In this document: one piece after another, positions 24,891 through 35,927 of the stretch
Layout: the number at the start of each line of letters is the position of its first letter
Numbering within the stretch: position 1 is the first letter of the stretch
From: Stercorarius parasiticus
Taxonomy: Eukaryota; Chordata; Aves; Charadriiformes; Stercorariidae
Reading direction: 5' to 3'
DNA: 64,000 nt
NCBI GenBank assembly: GCA_013396915.1
Contig: VWZL01004605.1
Span: forward strand, 186,001 to 250,000
Program-made: the position numbers and the translations under genes
The notes under the pieces: generated by a model
Told to the model about the DNA's origin: nothing
The model's database searches: none
Seen by the model: only the letters and a program-made list of their open reading frames with translations

Positions 24891-26146
24891 CTTAAGCCCA
24901 GATCTATTGTGGAGTTTCACATCAATGTCGCAGTTGCTGGTTTTCTGGTGGTTGGTTTTCACTATGAAAAAACCCACCCTTGTGTCCTTAACTTAAGTTC
25001 CCCATGATATGGATGAGGAAAGTTAGAAGAACCTCAGGAATTTTCTCAAAAGTTGCCACACGGAGAAAGGGCCTCCTGGTAGGAAATTGTAACGACATGG
25101 GCACCTCCTTTCATGGAGAATTCATAGCCTGAAACCACCCCCTGGAGGAATGTGCCTGTTTCTTCTCAAAATGGATGTGGGCTCAGTTCGTCTTTCCCAA
25201 ACCACAGCTGACATGCAGTAGCAAGTGCCCACATTCCCCTCTGGGTTCAATGGCAGCACTGAAAATGAGTAACAGAGGGATGAGGATTCAGGGGGTTTCA
25301 TCTGTGGGTTTGAAATTACCCATCCTATAGATGATTACCTCAAAATCAATGAAGAAGTGTGCATGTGGGGAACTTTCTCTTTACAGGCTCTGCATACAGT
25401 GCTTAAAAATTCACTGGTGAGAAGGGAAAGGGATGGACCACACATAGCAGTGAAAAAGAAATCTGAGCTGGCATGTTTGCTACCGTCAGCTATGCTACCT
25501 ACCACACGTAGGACTGGAGATATTGAAGAAGAACAATAAATTCAGGTTAGAAAAAAAAAAGGAAAAAGAAATAGCACTGTAACTCTGCTCTGAAGGAGGA
25601 CTGTTGGTGCAGGACATGGAAGAGCATTAGATGGCGAAATCCTAGCGTTGCTTCATCATGAAGTGCATTGCTTATTTGACATGCTCACAGGTTTTCCCCA
25701 GTAAATCTCTGCCGTCCAGTAAAACTCACCTGCTTGCCCACAGAAGTACAGAAACAAACTGAATTTTCCCATTTTCTTGTAAGTAACCATACTTCCAGGC
25801 CAAAACCTCAGCCCCTCGCACATGTCCCCCTCAGGCCTGTCTTCACTGACGTGTGCCGGCACACCCAGTATTCTTTATTACAAGCTTCAACCCAAAAGCC
25901 ATATAGCTACGTTGGCATGCTCTGCTTGAGCAGTAAGTCACTCTGGTTGAGCCAATAAACCCTGTTAAGAGGCTGGGCTCCTCATCTCAAGCACAGCACT
26001 CTCAAATATATTGATTTGGGTTCAGGCTCATGGGTTTATGGCTCCTAATGTGTCATTTAGTTTACACAAATCTATACAGGTCTGTCCTGAGATATTTGTA
26101 TGACTCTTCTGTCCCCTCATTAGTATAATACCCCAGCATATCATAA

Positions 26147-26190
26147 TCTCCTCTCCTCTCTTTTCTCCTCTCTTTTCTCCTCTTCTTTCA
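26147..26190. repeat. CT-rich pyrimidine tract
   Basis: Repeating CTCCTCTCTTTT units over about 44 bp, all pyrimidine on the plus strand apart from the edges. Confidence 0.8.
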
Positions 26191-27290
26191 TTTTTGCAGT
26201 TATATTCCCAGCTCCCTGTAGATGTTTAATTACAGAGCACTGCTTGGTTACATCCACTGCAGTGTTCAATGATGCGGGAAGTTTGGGACGCTGCAGTCTG
26301 ACACTGGTGGGACAGGAGGCCCCTCGTTTCCTGAGCTGAATGCACTTCAGGAGTCTCCTCGAATACAGCAGGCTCCGTCTGGATGCTTACATTTCAATAA
26401 GTGTGTAACATTTGCAGAATCAGGACTCCAAATCTGCCACCCAAATGATCTGCAAAAGCAGCTGGTCTTATGCCTGTCTAGTCAAACTAGACCAAACCTC
26501 TGAACCTTTTGAGGTTCGCCCATCACTAATAATTAATGTCTGACTTTGATAAAGCTGACATTTGGTTTATAAAGGCAGACTAATAAGCTCTGAGAAGGCT
26601 TAGAAATCCTATTGAGTAATGTATTGCATTACAAATATTAAAAATTACTGTCAAAATTAACATAATCTACTGCTGGGCACGTTAGTATATTATTCTGATT
26701 GGAAGCGTGACCTCTTTTTGCTAACTTTCCAAGTGACCCGGGTAAAACTGTGACATTTCTAGATATGCTACAGATAACTACTTTTTACAGATATGTAAAA
26801 ATATAAGATACAGAGAATGCAGATACCAAAATACTGTATTTTCAGGGCTTTTAACATTTCTGTTAGAGGCTTTTCTGTTACATGAATATGCTTTGCATTT
26901 AATGAGTAGCCCAATGTTTTACATTCTATAGGCAACTGGTTTTGCCCGGGTTTTTTCTCTGGCTTTCCATTTTTAAGGCAGATGTTATCTTTATGGTTAA
27001 AGAGGTTTGGGCCTCCCTCTGTGATACTTAAAGGGACCCAAAGCCTACTAATTTTAATTTCAGTGGCTGCAGCTAGCAAGTAGTGGGAATTACTGACCTT
27101 GAGATGACATGCATGAAAGGGCAAAGTATGACGGGGACTTTGTCCCATCTCTCTGTGTCTTTGTTGGACAGTGGCTGCAATGTGCATCTGAATCTTTTAG
27201 AGGTTTTTTTCCCCTCCCCTGCTTTGTGGATGGACATCATCTTGAGAACACTGGTACTGTAGAGGATAACATACCAGCCACTTAACACAA

Positions 27291-27319
27291 GAGGAAGAGA
27301 AAGAAGAAGAAGAAGGAAA
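27291..27319. repeat. GAA/GGAA purine tract
   Basis: An all-purine run with five consecutive AAG units. Confidence 0.75.
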
Positions 27320-27988
27320 TAAGATTAAATGAAACGTAGGAAGCAATGTGCTTTCTGATGTCTTTGTGTTCTGACTCAGGGTGAAAGGTTAGCTTGCAAT
27401 TCATAATCTACTTGGGAGCACAGCATTAAAATCCAGATATAATATTAATGTCCAACTTTAGCCCTCACCATTGGTTAAAGCATTTTCAGCTTTTGATGTT
27501 CCCCCGTTAATGCAGAGTTGTTTCTTCCTGCCCCTTTTCTACTCCTTGCTTACTTCGAGCATAGGAGCCCATCTTTCTTTGAATTAGTGGTCTTCAGCAG
27601 GTCTTTGGTGATCATTGCCCTCTTTACTGAATATCCTGGGCGTCTCACTATGCCTTAAAGGGATCAAAGCCCAATATCCCTCTTCTCCATCTTCTGAAAT
27701 GGCTATTAAGGGGTGTAGGAGCAGTCTGTCCCAGCTCCTCCTCATCAGGCAGAAATGAACATGCCAAGAACCATGGCACATAGACCCTAGAGAATATGTG
27801 GGGAATCTGAAAAACTATGGACTAAGGAGCAGAGCAAGTAGAGGGGGTAATGAAGAATGGCAAAGTCACAGAAGAATGGAGTTCTTAGACTTCTTGTGAA
27901 TATGCATTGGTTTCACCAAATGATTTTTGGTCAAAAAAATTTGGGGATAATTTTAAAATGGCAAAATATTTTGCTTTGACAGTCTCAG

Positions 27989-28011
27989 CACACACACACA
28001 CACACACACAC
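27989..28011. repeat. (CA)11 microsatellite
   Basis: An uninterrupted CA dinucleotide repeat of eleven units; likely polymorphic. Confidence 0.95.
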
Positions 28012-28839
28012 GTTTTCGCTGGAAAAAATTCTGTTCAGCCTGAACTGCATTTTTCACGATGATTTTTTTTTCCCCAGATGAGCTACTGAAGAGAAAAAAA
28101 AATCGTGTTCTTCCTGCAGGTCTAGGCTACCCAGAGCTGCAGGGAGTTGAAGATGTGCATCTCTGTTTTGATGTCCTGGATACTGGCACAGCTGAATTCC
28201 CCAAACGTGCTGGGCCAACTTAGTGTCCATCTGTCTGAACTGACTGTGTTGTTCCTGGCTCAAATGACCACCCAGCCTGAACTCTGCAAGGGGGGGCTGC
28301 CAAGCTGCGGTTAGTTTCTTCCCCAAATAGCTCTAACGTGTGACTTGGTGTGTGCTTTAAGTAAAATTATGCTACTGTCAGTTCTCCGCTTGATTAAAAT
28401 GTATCTTTCAGCATTTAAGGGTGGGCAGTGACTTCCTGGGATTAGAAAGTGAACTGGCTGGAAAGCAGCAAGGAGAGACGTTGTTTACGAGTAGTGGGAG
28501 GGCAGAGTAGCGTGTGTTGCTGCAGTTTGGGACTTGGCCACATTACTCAACTCCAGTTAAAGATCTGCTAAATTCACTCCAAGTCCCATTTTCTATCTTA
28601 ATAGTACACACAGGGATGTTTTTACCAGCATAGTGATTCATCCACTGTGGTATTCTAGATAAATTTCAGGAGAGCAGGCCTCCCTTGGGCTCACAGTGTG
28701 ACCATTTGCCCCAGGACAAATGCCCTCACAGCCTGTCAAGTTGGCTGAACACGGACTTCTTAAGATTTGGACTTTTTCAACATGTAAGATTTCACTTGGA
28801 ATAACAATTTTCTTCCCATAATAAATGCTTTAAACAACT

Positions 28840-29230
28840 TTGGAAGTCCTTGCTTTCTCACGATTTCAGCAGGGTGCCGCGTTCCCTGGGTTCCAACTGC
28901 TGCCAGAGAAGCTCTGTGCAGGGGTGCTTGTCAAGGAGAGACTTCGTCACCCACAGGAAGTGCAGGCATTATAAACTCATCGGTACTGTCGCTAGTTAGT
29001 AGGTCTGTGTGAAAAATGAGTGAGCGCATTCGGGTGCCAGTTCACTAATTTACAGAAATGGCAAAGTTGGCTGTTTTGAAGTCAGGAGGGATGCGGCGGC
29101 TGTCCGCTTAATGAAAAGAGACGTTCCCTTTTTGTTTCTGTTTCAAAAAGAAAGAAGATGATAAAACAAACCTATTTTAAGCCTTTTAATAAGCAATTGT
29201 TTAGAACAGTCAAAACATTGGCTTCCTGAA
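28840..29230. promoter_or_regulatory. possible conserved non-coding element
   Basis: A non-repetitive stretch with several retained CpGs (GCCGCG, GTCGCTAG, GAGCGCATTCG, GCGGCGGCTG) in an otherwise CpG-poor area, followed by AAGCAATTG and AATAAGC cores. Retained CpG without an open frame suggests constraint, but only an alignment could show it. Confidence 0.18.
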
Positions 29231-32200
29231 GAAGCCAATAACTGGTTTAACTTTTTTTTTTATAGGTATGTATGCGTATGGCTTACAATATGAAAATAAA
29301 CTGTTTATAACCTCCAGAGTCATTAGAGTGGAGTGTAGCATCCCTCACAAGTAGAAGTCAAGATTTCTGTGTTTTGGCCCAAGTCTCTCATACAAACTTG
29401 TTTTCTGACTGTAGCAAATGATATAATTCTCTTTCCTCTTTTTCTCTGTTTGTCAGGTGAGTAGGATGACACTCTCTGATGCATTGGGATTTAATCAATT
29501 TATCTGAAGCATCTAAAGATCCTTGGACGGAAAACACTACCGGTATATACTGAATCTATCATTTCCGATGTTTTGTGTCTGTACACTTTTCTGGATGAAT
29601 ATATTTTCATCTTAACGGAACTAAAATCAGGAACACCCCAGCTGAAAAAAAATAATAATCTGGGTTTGAGCTTGAACTAGTTTTCCTCTTGTCCTTTTTT
29701 GATCCTCACTGTGCCATACCCACTGTTGTTTTGGGTTTTTTTTCTGAATGTTGAGAAACTCCCCAGCTGACATTAATGGTCATAGAAGGAGAAACTGAAA
29801 CATCACATTTTTTTAATGTAAATTAGCTATTTTCTTATGCTGAAGAAACAGCTTATTTTGATGGCAGTGGCTTCTGTTGTATTTGTGTTCCTCCACTGAT
29901 CTCATCAGGGTGCCAGATGAACCATCCACATAGGGCCTGAACCAGCTGGGTCCAATATTAATGAGGAAAGGGATGTGCTAATTGTAGCAAGTGGTTCAGA
30001 GACCGGTGCTTCAAAGCTAATTCAGCCGGACCAGACTGAGACTCCCTGTGCACCGTTTTTCACATGATCTTTCATCATCTTTTGAACAGAAAGTCTACAT
30101 GGAGACACAGAAATTTCACTGAAGAAGTTCTTTTTGCCTTTAGCCAGGGGCGCTGCGACCTGCCATCTTCCTCTTATGGGAGGCAGACTGAATGATTAAT
30201 CGGGACTATCTTGCCAACTGCTGGTTTCAGTTTATTTTATTTTGCAGCAATAAGGCGAATTGGCTCTAGACTGAAGCATGGACGATTTTCGATTGTTTGC
30301 TACGACCCACTCTCCTTCAGCTCAGTTTTGGTTTTTTTAGATGTCCAAGGGAAATATCTCCCTGCTAAGAGTCTATTTTGCTGTGAGGTGCAAGGCCTGC
30401 CCTGACATTCAGGTGGTTATTGCAGTGAATTTCTTGGTCTCTTAGGTTTTCTATTCGATACTGCTCATTTTGCTTTTTTTAACTTTAGAAGTGTGATGAT
30501 GCTTATGTGAACTTTTAAACTTTTGCTCAGGCACAGGGTGGATGCTGCTGATTCTCAGATGTGCAAGCCATTTCTCCTCTCCAACAGGCTCTGATAGAGC
30601 ACTCACTAACTGCTGGATTTGGGGGAAAGATCTTTGGCACCAGTAAGGTCCTAGGAAGGACTATGGCACAAAGTCTTTTTGTTGTAAGCTAGAAAGTCAC
30701 CCAAACTTTAGAACAATGCTGTCAGCAGCCCTAGTTGTAGCCCACCATAGTGACGTTTCTGTGAAAAAGGGCAAAGGGCTCTGGCATCCTTTTTTTCTCT
30801 AGCAGTTGCAACAGTGAAGACAACAGAATGATCGTGGCTGACACATACTGTGGGAATCTGAAAAGGGGAATCACTTGTGAGCAGTTTCCAGTCTTTGCCC
30901 AAGAGTTTACCAAGGGGTTTCTTCACAGCCGTTTCTTCACAGAGAAGGAAGTAATGGATCAAATATTTCTAAGACTAGGATGCAAGTGCATTTAAAATCT
31001 CTTTGAATCTCTTTCAGATCAATCAATAATTTTGTTAACTCTCTGGGGTTTATCAGAAATAGGAAATGAAAGGAAATCACAGTTCTAAAGGGTGCTTATT
31101 TTGTATGTGGTTGTTTTATTTCAGCAGGTATGTGAATTTTGGTCATCCTTTTCACAAATGAAAGCTCTGTGTGAAGGGTGTTGTGACCTCAGGCAAGTTT
31201 GTAAGATAACATCACATGTTAATTGGACAGTTATGTTTTCTGACGTTTGTTAAAAGCCACAGCTATGATTATCCTTAATATGAGTCCATTTCTTTTCATT
31301 TATAGTGGTGCTCACCTTATTATTTTTACAGCCTAGGTTTACTGACTGTGTCTATTCACTGGATGTATAGTTCACTTTGGGTTGCCTGTATAATGCACAC
31401 TATAAATATTAGTTAAGAGTAAAATACTTGTTACCTGATTTTATGCTTTTCTTAGTGAACTTACAGTTGTGACCTAATAGTACCCCAGTTCACAACTGTC
31501 ATCTCTATCTCTGTCGTCACTTGCTCTCTGGAATTTAAAACTGTGCTTTATACTTCTATGTTCAAGAACTTTATTTTTATATATAGCCTTTTACCCATCC
31601 TAGCCAGCATTATTTTTATACAAATAGAGACTGGTTCACATTACATACCCTCTTCCACTCATCTCTTGACTGGGACACTTAGAACATTATCAATATTACA
31701 TTTTGCATCTAATCATCAGCTAGTTGAAACTAGCTAGAAGAAAATGTTGGTTTCCGTTATGTCATCTCATTCCTACTTCACTGGTCAACATCCCAGTTAT
31801 AGTTGTGATAAAATTAGTTCAAAGCATGAAAAACTTCAACAAGTTCAACTATGTTCTGTAGTTATGAAGTATTGATAAAGGAATCAAAACTGACACGGAC
31901 TTCAGCTGAAAATCTGGCACATGATGGAAACTTTTCTCAGTCTCCCGGTGTTTTCAACTTTGAGATTCCTGTTGTAGTGGGAGCTGATATTTATTAAAGA
32001 ATTTGGGAATGAAGCAACTGCATCTAAGATTCTGCAGTCTCTGCAGCAGGGCAGCATAGTTTTTCTTTCCTTCGCATCTGTGATAAAATTTCCGCAAAAG
32101 ACATTGTAATTAATAATTGTAAATCCAGAAGAGATCCTGATTGTTACTCTTAAGTTTAGTATAACTCAGATTCTTGGTCAAGGTTGATGGGGAAAAGGTG

Positions 32201-32663
32201 ATGTGAGACAAATGTAATTAAAATAAACAGAATTTTTCCGATGTGATGGCTTCACAGCTCTTTCACAACTTTCAGGATCAACCACATTATGCCTCACATA
32301 GCAGATTTGCATCCGGAAAAGGTCATTTTCTGTCAAGTAACTGCAGTCGTACACAAAGAGGCCATTTCAACCTTGTTCCTTCAGTTTATCTGTTCTGTGA
32401 TCAATACTGCAGTCTAGACCTGGATGACTGCAGAATCTGATTGCAGTTTAATTTCCCATAAGAGTAGCTAGACCTGCTGAAACAGCTTGAAGATGCAGCA
32501 CTCTGAGTAAGCAGGCTGAGCGACAAATGTCCTCGTGCCATATTGGGAAGCCCAATTAGCATAGCAGAGTGCGTCTTGCTGTGCTATTTTTCTCCCTATT
32601 GCATTTTGAAAGGATTAAGCTCTGGGGCAGTCATTGCCAAGTAAAGGAAAATAGCATTGGTGG
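29231..32663. other. unannotated DNA
   Basis: No gene is identified apart from the splice-like candidate at 29457. A minus-strand frame at 30708-30962 looks mildly protein-like, but a second minus-strand frame is open over 30731-30913 and no splice sites or known domain support either. Confidence 0.45.
29457..29507 (+). other. candidate small terminal exon or dual-use splice site
   Basis: A pyrimidine tract of about 28 bases ends in TTTGTCAG at 29456, a very strong splice acceptor. The following frame reads 16 codons (VSRMTLSDALGFNQFI) to TGA at 29505-29507. The same junction, CAG|GTGAGT, is also a perfect splice donor, so the site could serve either role. No linked exon was found. Confidence 0.2.
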
Positions 32664-33225
32664 TGTCATAGTTTCAGTTGGGATGGAGTTAACTTTTTTA
32701 TTAGCTACTGGTATAGTACTACGTTTTGGATTTGGGATGAGAAATATTTTGATAATGCACTGGTGGTTTTAGTTGTTGCTGAGCAATCGAGGCCTTTTCT
32801 GCTCCTTATATCACCCCCCCTGCTGAGTAGGCTGGGAATGCACAAGAAGTTGGGCCAAACTGACGAAAGCGATACCATACCATGCGACGTCATGCTCAGC
32901 ATATAAAGCTGGGGGAAGAAGAAGGAAAGGGGGGGGATGTTCAGAGTGATGGCATTTGTCTTCCCAAGTAACTGTTATGCGTGATGGAGCTCTGCTTTCC
33001 TGGAGATGGCTGAACACCTGCCTGCCGATGGAAACAAGTGAACGAAGTCCTTGTTTTGCGTTGCTTGAACGCATGGGTTTTGCTCTACCTATTTAGCTGT
33101 CTTGATCTCAACCCACAAGTTTTTTTTCTCACTTTTACTCTTCAGATTCTCTCCCCCATCCCAGCTGGGGGGAGTGAGTGAGTGGCTGCGTGGTTCTAGC
33201 TGTTGGCTGGGGTTAAACCACAACA
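32664..33225 (+). mobile_element. solo LTR of an avian endogenous retrovirus
   Basis: The 562-bp element begins TGTCATAGTTTCAGTTGGG and ends GGGGTTAAACCACAACA, the terminal inverted TG...CA expected of an LTR and the ends of a very common avian ERV LTR family (recognised from familiarity; I name no specific database family). A TATA box (TATAAAG, 32902-32908) follows a GACGTCATGCTCAGCA block and is followed by the GGGGGAAGAAG promoter-proximal stretch. The usual polyadenylation signal region near 33088 is degenerate. No primer-binding site or internal retroviral sequence follows position 33225 and no second LTR is present, so this is a recombinational remnant. The flanks GGTGG and GGCGT match at only three of five positions, so no clean target-site duplication remains. 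Plus orientation is set by the TATA box and end order. Confidence 0.88.
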
Positions 33226-34479
33226 GGCGTCCATCACTGAATAATTAATTCAAAGGAAACTATAGAGGTGCATGTGTATTATTAGTTTTTCAGTTTGTAT
33301 AAGGTTTTCGTTAAATACTTGAGGATAATCTGTCAGTATGTTAAACAGTTAGTGACCACTAAGGACTTTAACCTAATTCTTTGTTAGACTTAACTGGAGC
33401 AGTGGAAAGAATAACCTTCCCTACCAATCCTATTCACACCCTCTGTCAGATGACACTGTCCCCACAGTGTGGTCAGAGGTGCATCTGATCTACAAAGTTT
33501 GCAGCCTGCAGACAAAGAGCAACTATGAGAACAGTGAGCTCAGTATTAGGTTTGACTGCATGCACTGACTAATGAGGATGGGTAGTTTCATTTTGGATGG
33601 CATCTACTTTCCCTAATGTGAGCTCTCTGTCTGAGTTTCTTGTGAACTGTCTCCTGGAAGATTTTACTTTAAGGTTGAGCCTAGGACAAGTCTGAATCAA
33701 CACCAGATGACTTCAAAATGCTGGACTGTAATTTGCAGTGTTTTAAAAATGCTTTATGCTTAGGTCTGTCTCTGTTGCACAGGTGCCAGCTCTGGTAGAG
33801 AAGCAGAAAGGAAAACCTAGGACCAGTAATTGCATCCACCGTCAAAGTTTGAGCCAATATTTTTAGGTTCCTAGAGACAGCTATTGGTCTGGTTTGCCAG
33901 ATGAAGTGAGTTTGTCCCTGCAGAGCTGCTGCATTGAGGTTCTGTTGGATGAAGGGAAGGTATCAGAAGCTATTTTCCCTGGACAGGCAGCCAGGAAGGG
34001 AAGATAAGGAGAGAAGTGTGCCAGGGGATGTGCTCAAATGACTCATCTCAGTTAGGTAATGCCTCAGCTCCCATCAGCAGCAAAAAGAAGCCAAAGTAAT
34101 GTTAGGACACATTTACCCAGCAAATTGGGCTTCACACCTTATTCCGCCATGGGGACTCTTGGCTGAACTTATTTCTAGATCTCCATTTTCTCTTCTTGGG
34201 CCAGCTACCTCCATTGAAGCTAACAAGGAGGAAGCTGCACATTACTTTAATTTTTATACTGAGATTTAAATAATTCAGCTATGGGGGTGTCAGTGAAAAC
34301 AAGAACAAATAAAGAGAATGGATGTGGGAAAGGAAAGGAAGTATTGAAGACAAAGAGCTTAGGTACCTCCCAATAAGGGATCACTCGTACAATGGGCCAT
34401 TAAAATTTAGCTGAGTCGAGTGTATTGTTTTTAATTTGTATTCCCATAACATATTCTGTTAAGGAGGGTGTATGCAGCA

Positions 34480-34514
34480 AATGCATATTAATGATGCTAC
34501 ACATTTGCATATTA
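34480..34514. promoter_or_regulatory. pair of POU octamer-like motifs
   Basis: AATGCATATTAATGA at 34480-34494 and a perfect ATTTGCAT followed by ATTA at 34503-34514 lie within 35 bp and share the core GCATATTA. This is the kind of arrangement bound by POU-homeodomain factors. Function is inferred only. Confidence 0.2.
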
Positions 34515-34619
34515 TAGATCCATATTACCAAGGGTGTAGTAAAAACCTTTATGAAAAGTGGTGACTATGCAGCAGTCAATTTTCTCCATATCTCAACCAT
34601 TTTAATGCTTTTTTTTTTG

Positions 34620-34660
34620 CACACACATAGGTGCACGCACACATATACACATATGCACAA
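34620..34660. repeat. degenerate CA/TACA tract
   Basis: Interrupted CACACA, GCACGCACACA and TACACATATGCACA units. Confidence 0.6.
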
Positions 34661-35130
34661 AATCCCTACAACCGATAGCTATACTACATTAAGGGACTAA
34701 TGACCTGCAAAATTCCATTTATAAAAGATGAAGAAATGTTAGATTTATATAGAGAATCATCAAATTATCTCTTCCTCTGGAAGACTACCAGTTCTTTGTT
34801 CCTTTGTTCTAAAATCTTTTAAACCAACAACCTGCTGAATGTATTGTTTTTAAAATAGATATATTTAATCCACCTCAGATTTAGTGCCAGGAGAAGATTA
34901 CCCTGAATTACCTTTTCAGAATAGCTTGTATGGCTGACATACAAATTCCGGTAACTCAACTGTTTACGGTGAAAACTAGCCCCATCTGGGCTAGCGATGG
35001 GTTGTTAGCGGTCCTCAACTGAGTAAGAAAAGTTTCAGTGGTTATCCCAACATATCTGAACAGGCATGGACCTTCGTGTCAGAATTAGCAACACAGTCTG
35101 CAAATAGGTCTCTGCTGGCCTAAATGCAGA

Positions 35131-35154
35131 CCTTCATTAAAACCTTCATTAAAA
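35131..35154. repeat. 12-bp direct tandem duplication
   Basis: CCTTCATTAAAA occurs twice in exact tandem, followed by the partial copy CCTCCTTCATT. Confidence 0.85.
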
Positions 35155-35795
35155 CCTCCTTCATTGTGGATAATGCTTTGGACAAAATGTGCCAAATTTG
35201 CCTCCTATCAGTGCAATCTACTATTCACAAATGTTGTTACTGGTTAAATGGACTTAGAAGTGTGGTAAAGCGGAGGAATAACTTGGCCAGGTATAGCAGG
35301 ATATGATCAAAAGTCTTGGGTGCCACGTGTCAGTCTTGGTGAGGGAAATTTTCCTGATGTAAAAGATAAGATTGTGGCCCAGATTTCTCCCAGCTTTGAT
35401 TCTGCCTTCCAGGGAAATTGTTTTGTATGGCACTGCAAACCTTAAAAGTTCTGTGTAAAGGCTAAAAGTCAGGGACGGGCAAAGTTTTCCACTCCCTTTT
35501 GGATGAGTTTTTATGCTCTGAGAAACAGAAGAATCACTTGTAGCTGCTTCTCGCTAGAGGAGAATCATGGCAAAAATGGTGAAGTGTGGACTCCAAGCTC
35601 ATGCATAAGAGATGGATTTTGGAAGGTCTGGCTGATCACGAGAAAATTCTGGTTCAGGGCACCTCACAGTTTGGCATCAGCCAGTTTTTTACATGGATAT
35701 TCATGGAATGAGAATTAATTGATATCTGGGTCAATATGTGGCCTGGACATGAAAAGTTTGTTAACTCACCCCATCCCATCATCTCTTTCCTAAAG

Positions 35796-35927
35796 AAGGT
35801 GCCACCACTGATAGACCAGAATGAAATGAGGGAGCAGGAGATGTCTGGTCCCATGATGCTGGTTGATCCTTCTCTGTCTGTAGCCTCCTGGGTGGTTCCT
35901 GCCCCAACTTCTTTCACAGCAGAGCAG
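35796..35927 (+). other. weak candidate internal exon, phase 0-0
   Basis: The 132-bp segment (exactly 44 codons) is open, preceded by ATCTCTTTCCTAAAG and followed by GAGCAG|GTACCT. The peptide includes PPLIDQNEMREQEMSGPMML and VASWVVPAPTSFTAEQ. The acceptor is only moderate, and the opposite strand is open over the same area (35790-36080), which weakens the coding argument. I do not recognise the peptide. Confidence 0.15.

Larger units (their letters stand above)
24891..28839. other. unannotated DNA with simple repeats
   Basis: No gene is recognised. The minus-strand open frame 26768-27187 (139 codons) has no domain pattern or splice context. Simple repeats at 26147-26190, 27291-27319 and 27989-28011 are listed separately. 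Confidence 0.5.
33226..35795. other. unannotated DNA
   Basis: No gene is recognised. It contains a pair of octamer-like sites at 34480-34514 and an interrupted CA-rich tract at 34620-34660, listed or noted separately, and an exact 12-bp duplication at 35131-35154. Confidence 0.5.

Noticed and set aside
26768..27187. 139-codon minus-strand open frame
   Set aside because: No domain pattern, random-like composition, no splice or promoter context.
30708..30962. Protein-like minus-strand frame (84 codons), possible processed pseudogene
   Set aside because: A second minus-strand frame is also open over 30731-30913, no homologous family comes to mind, and there is no polyA scar or splice site.
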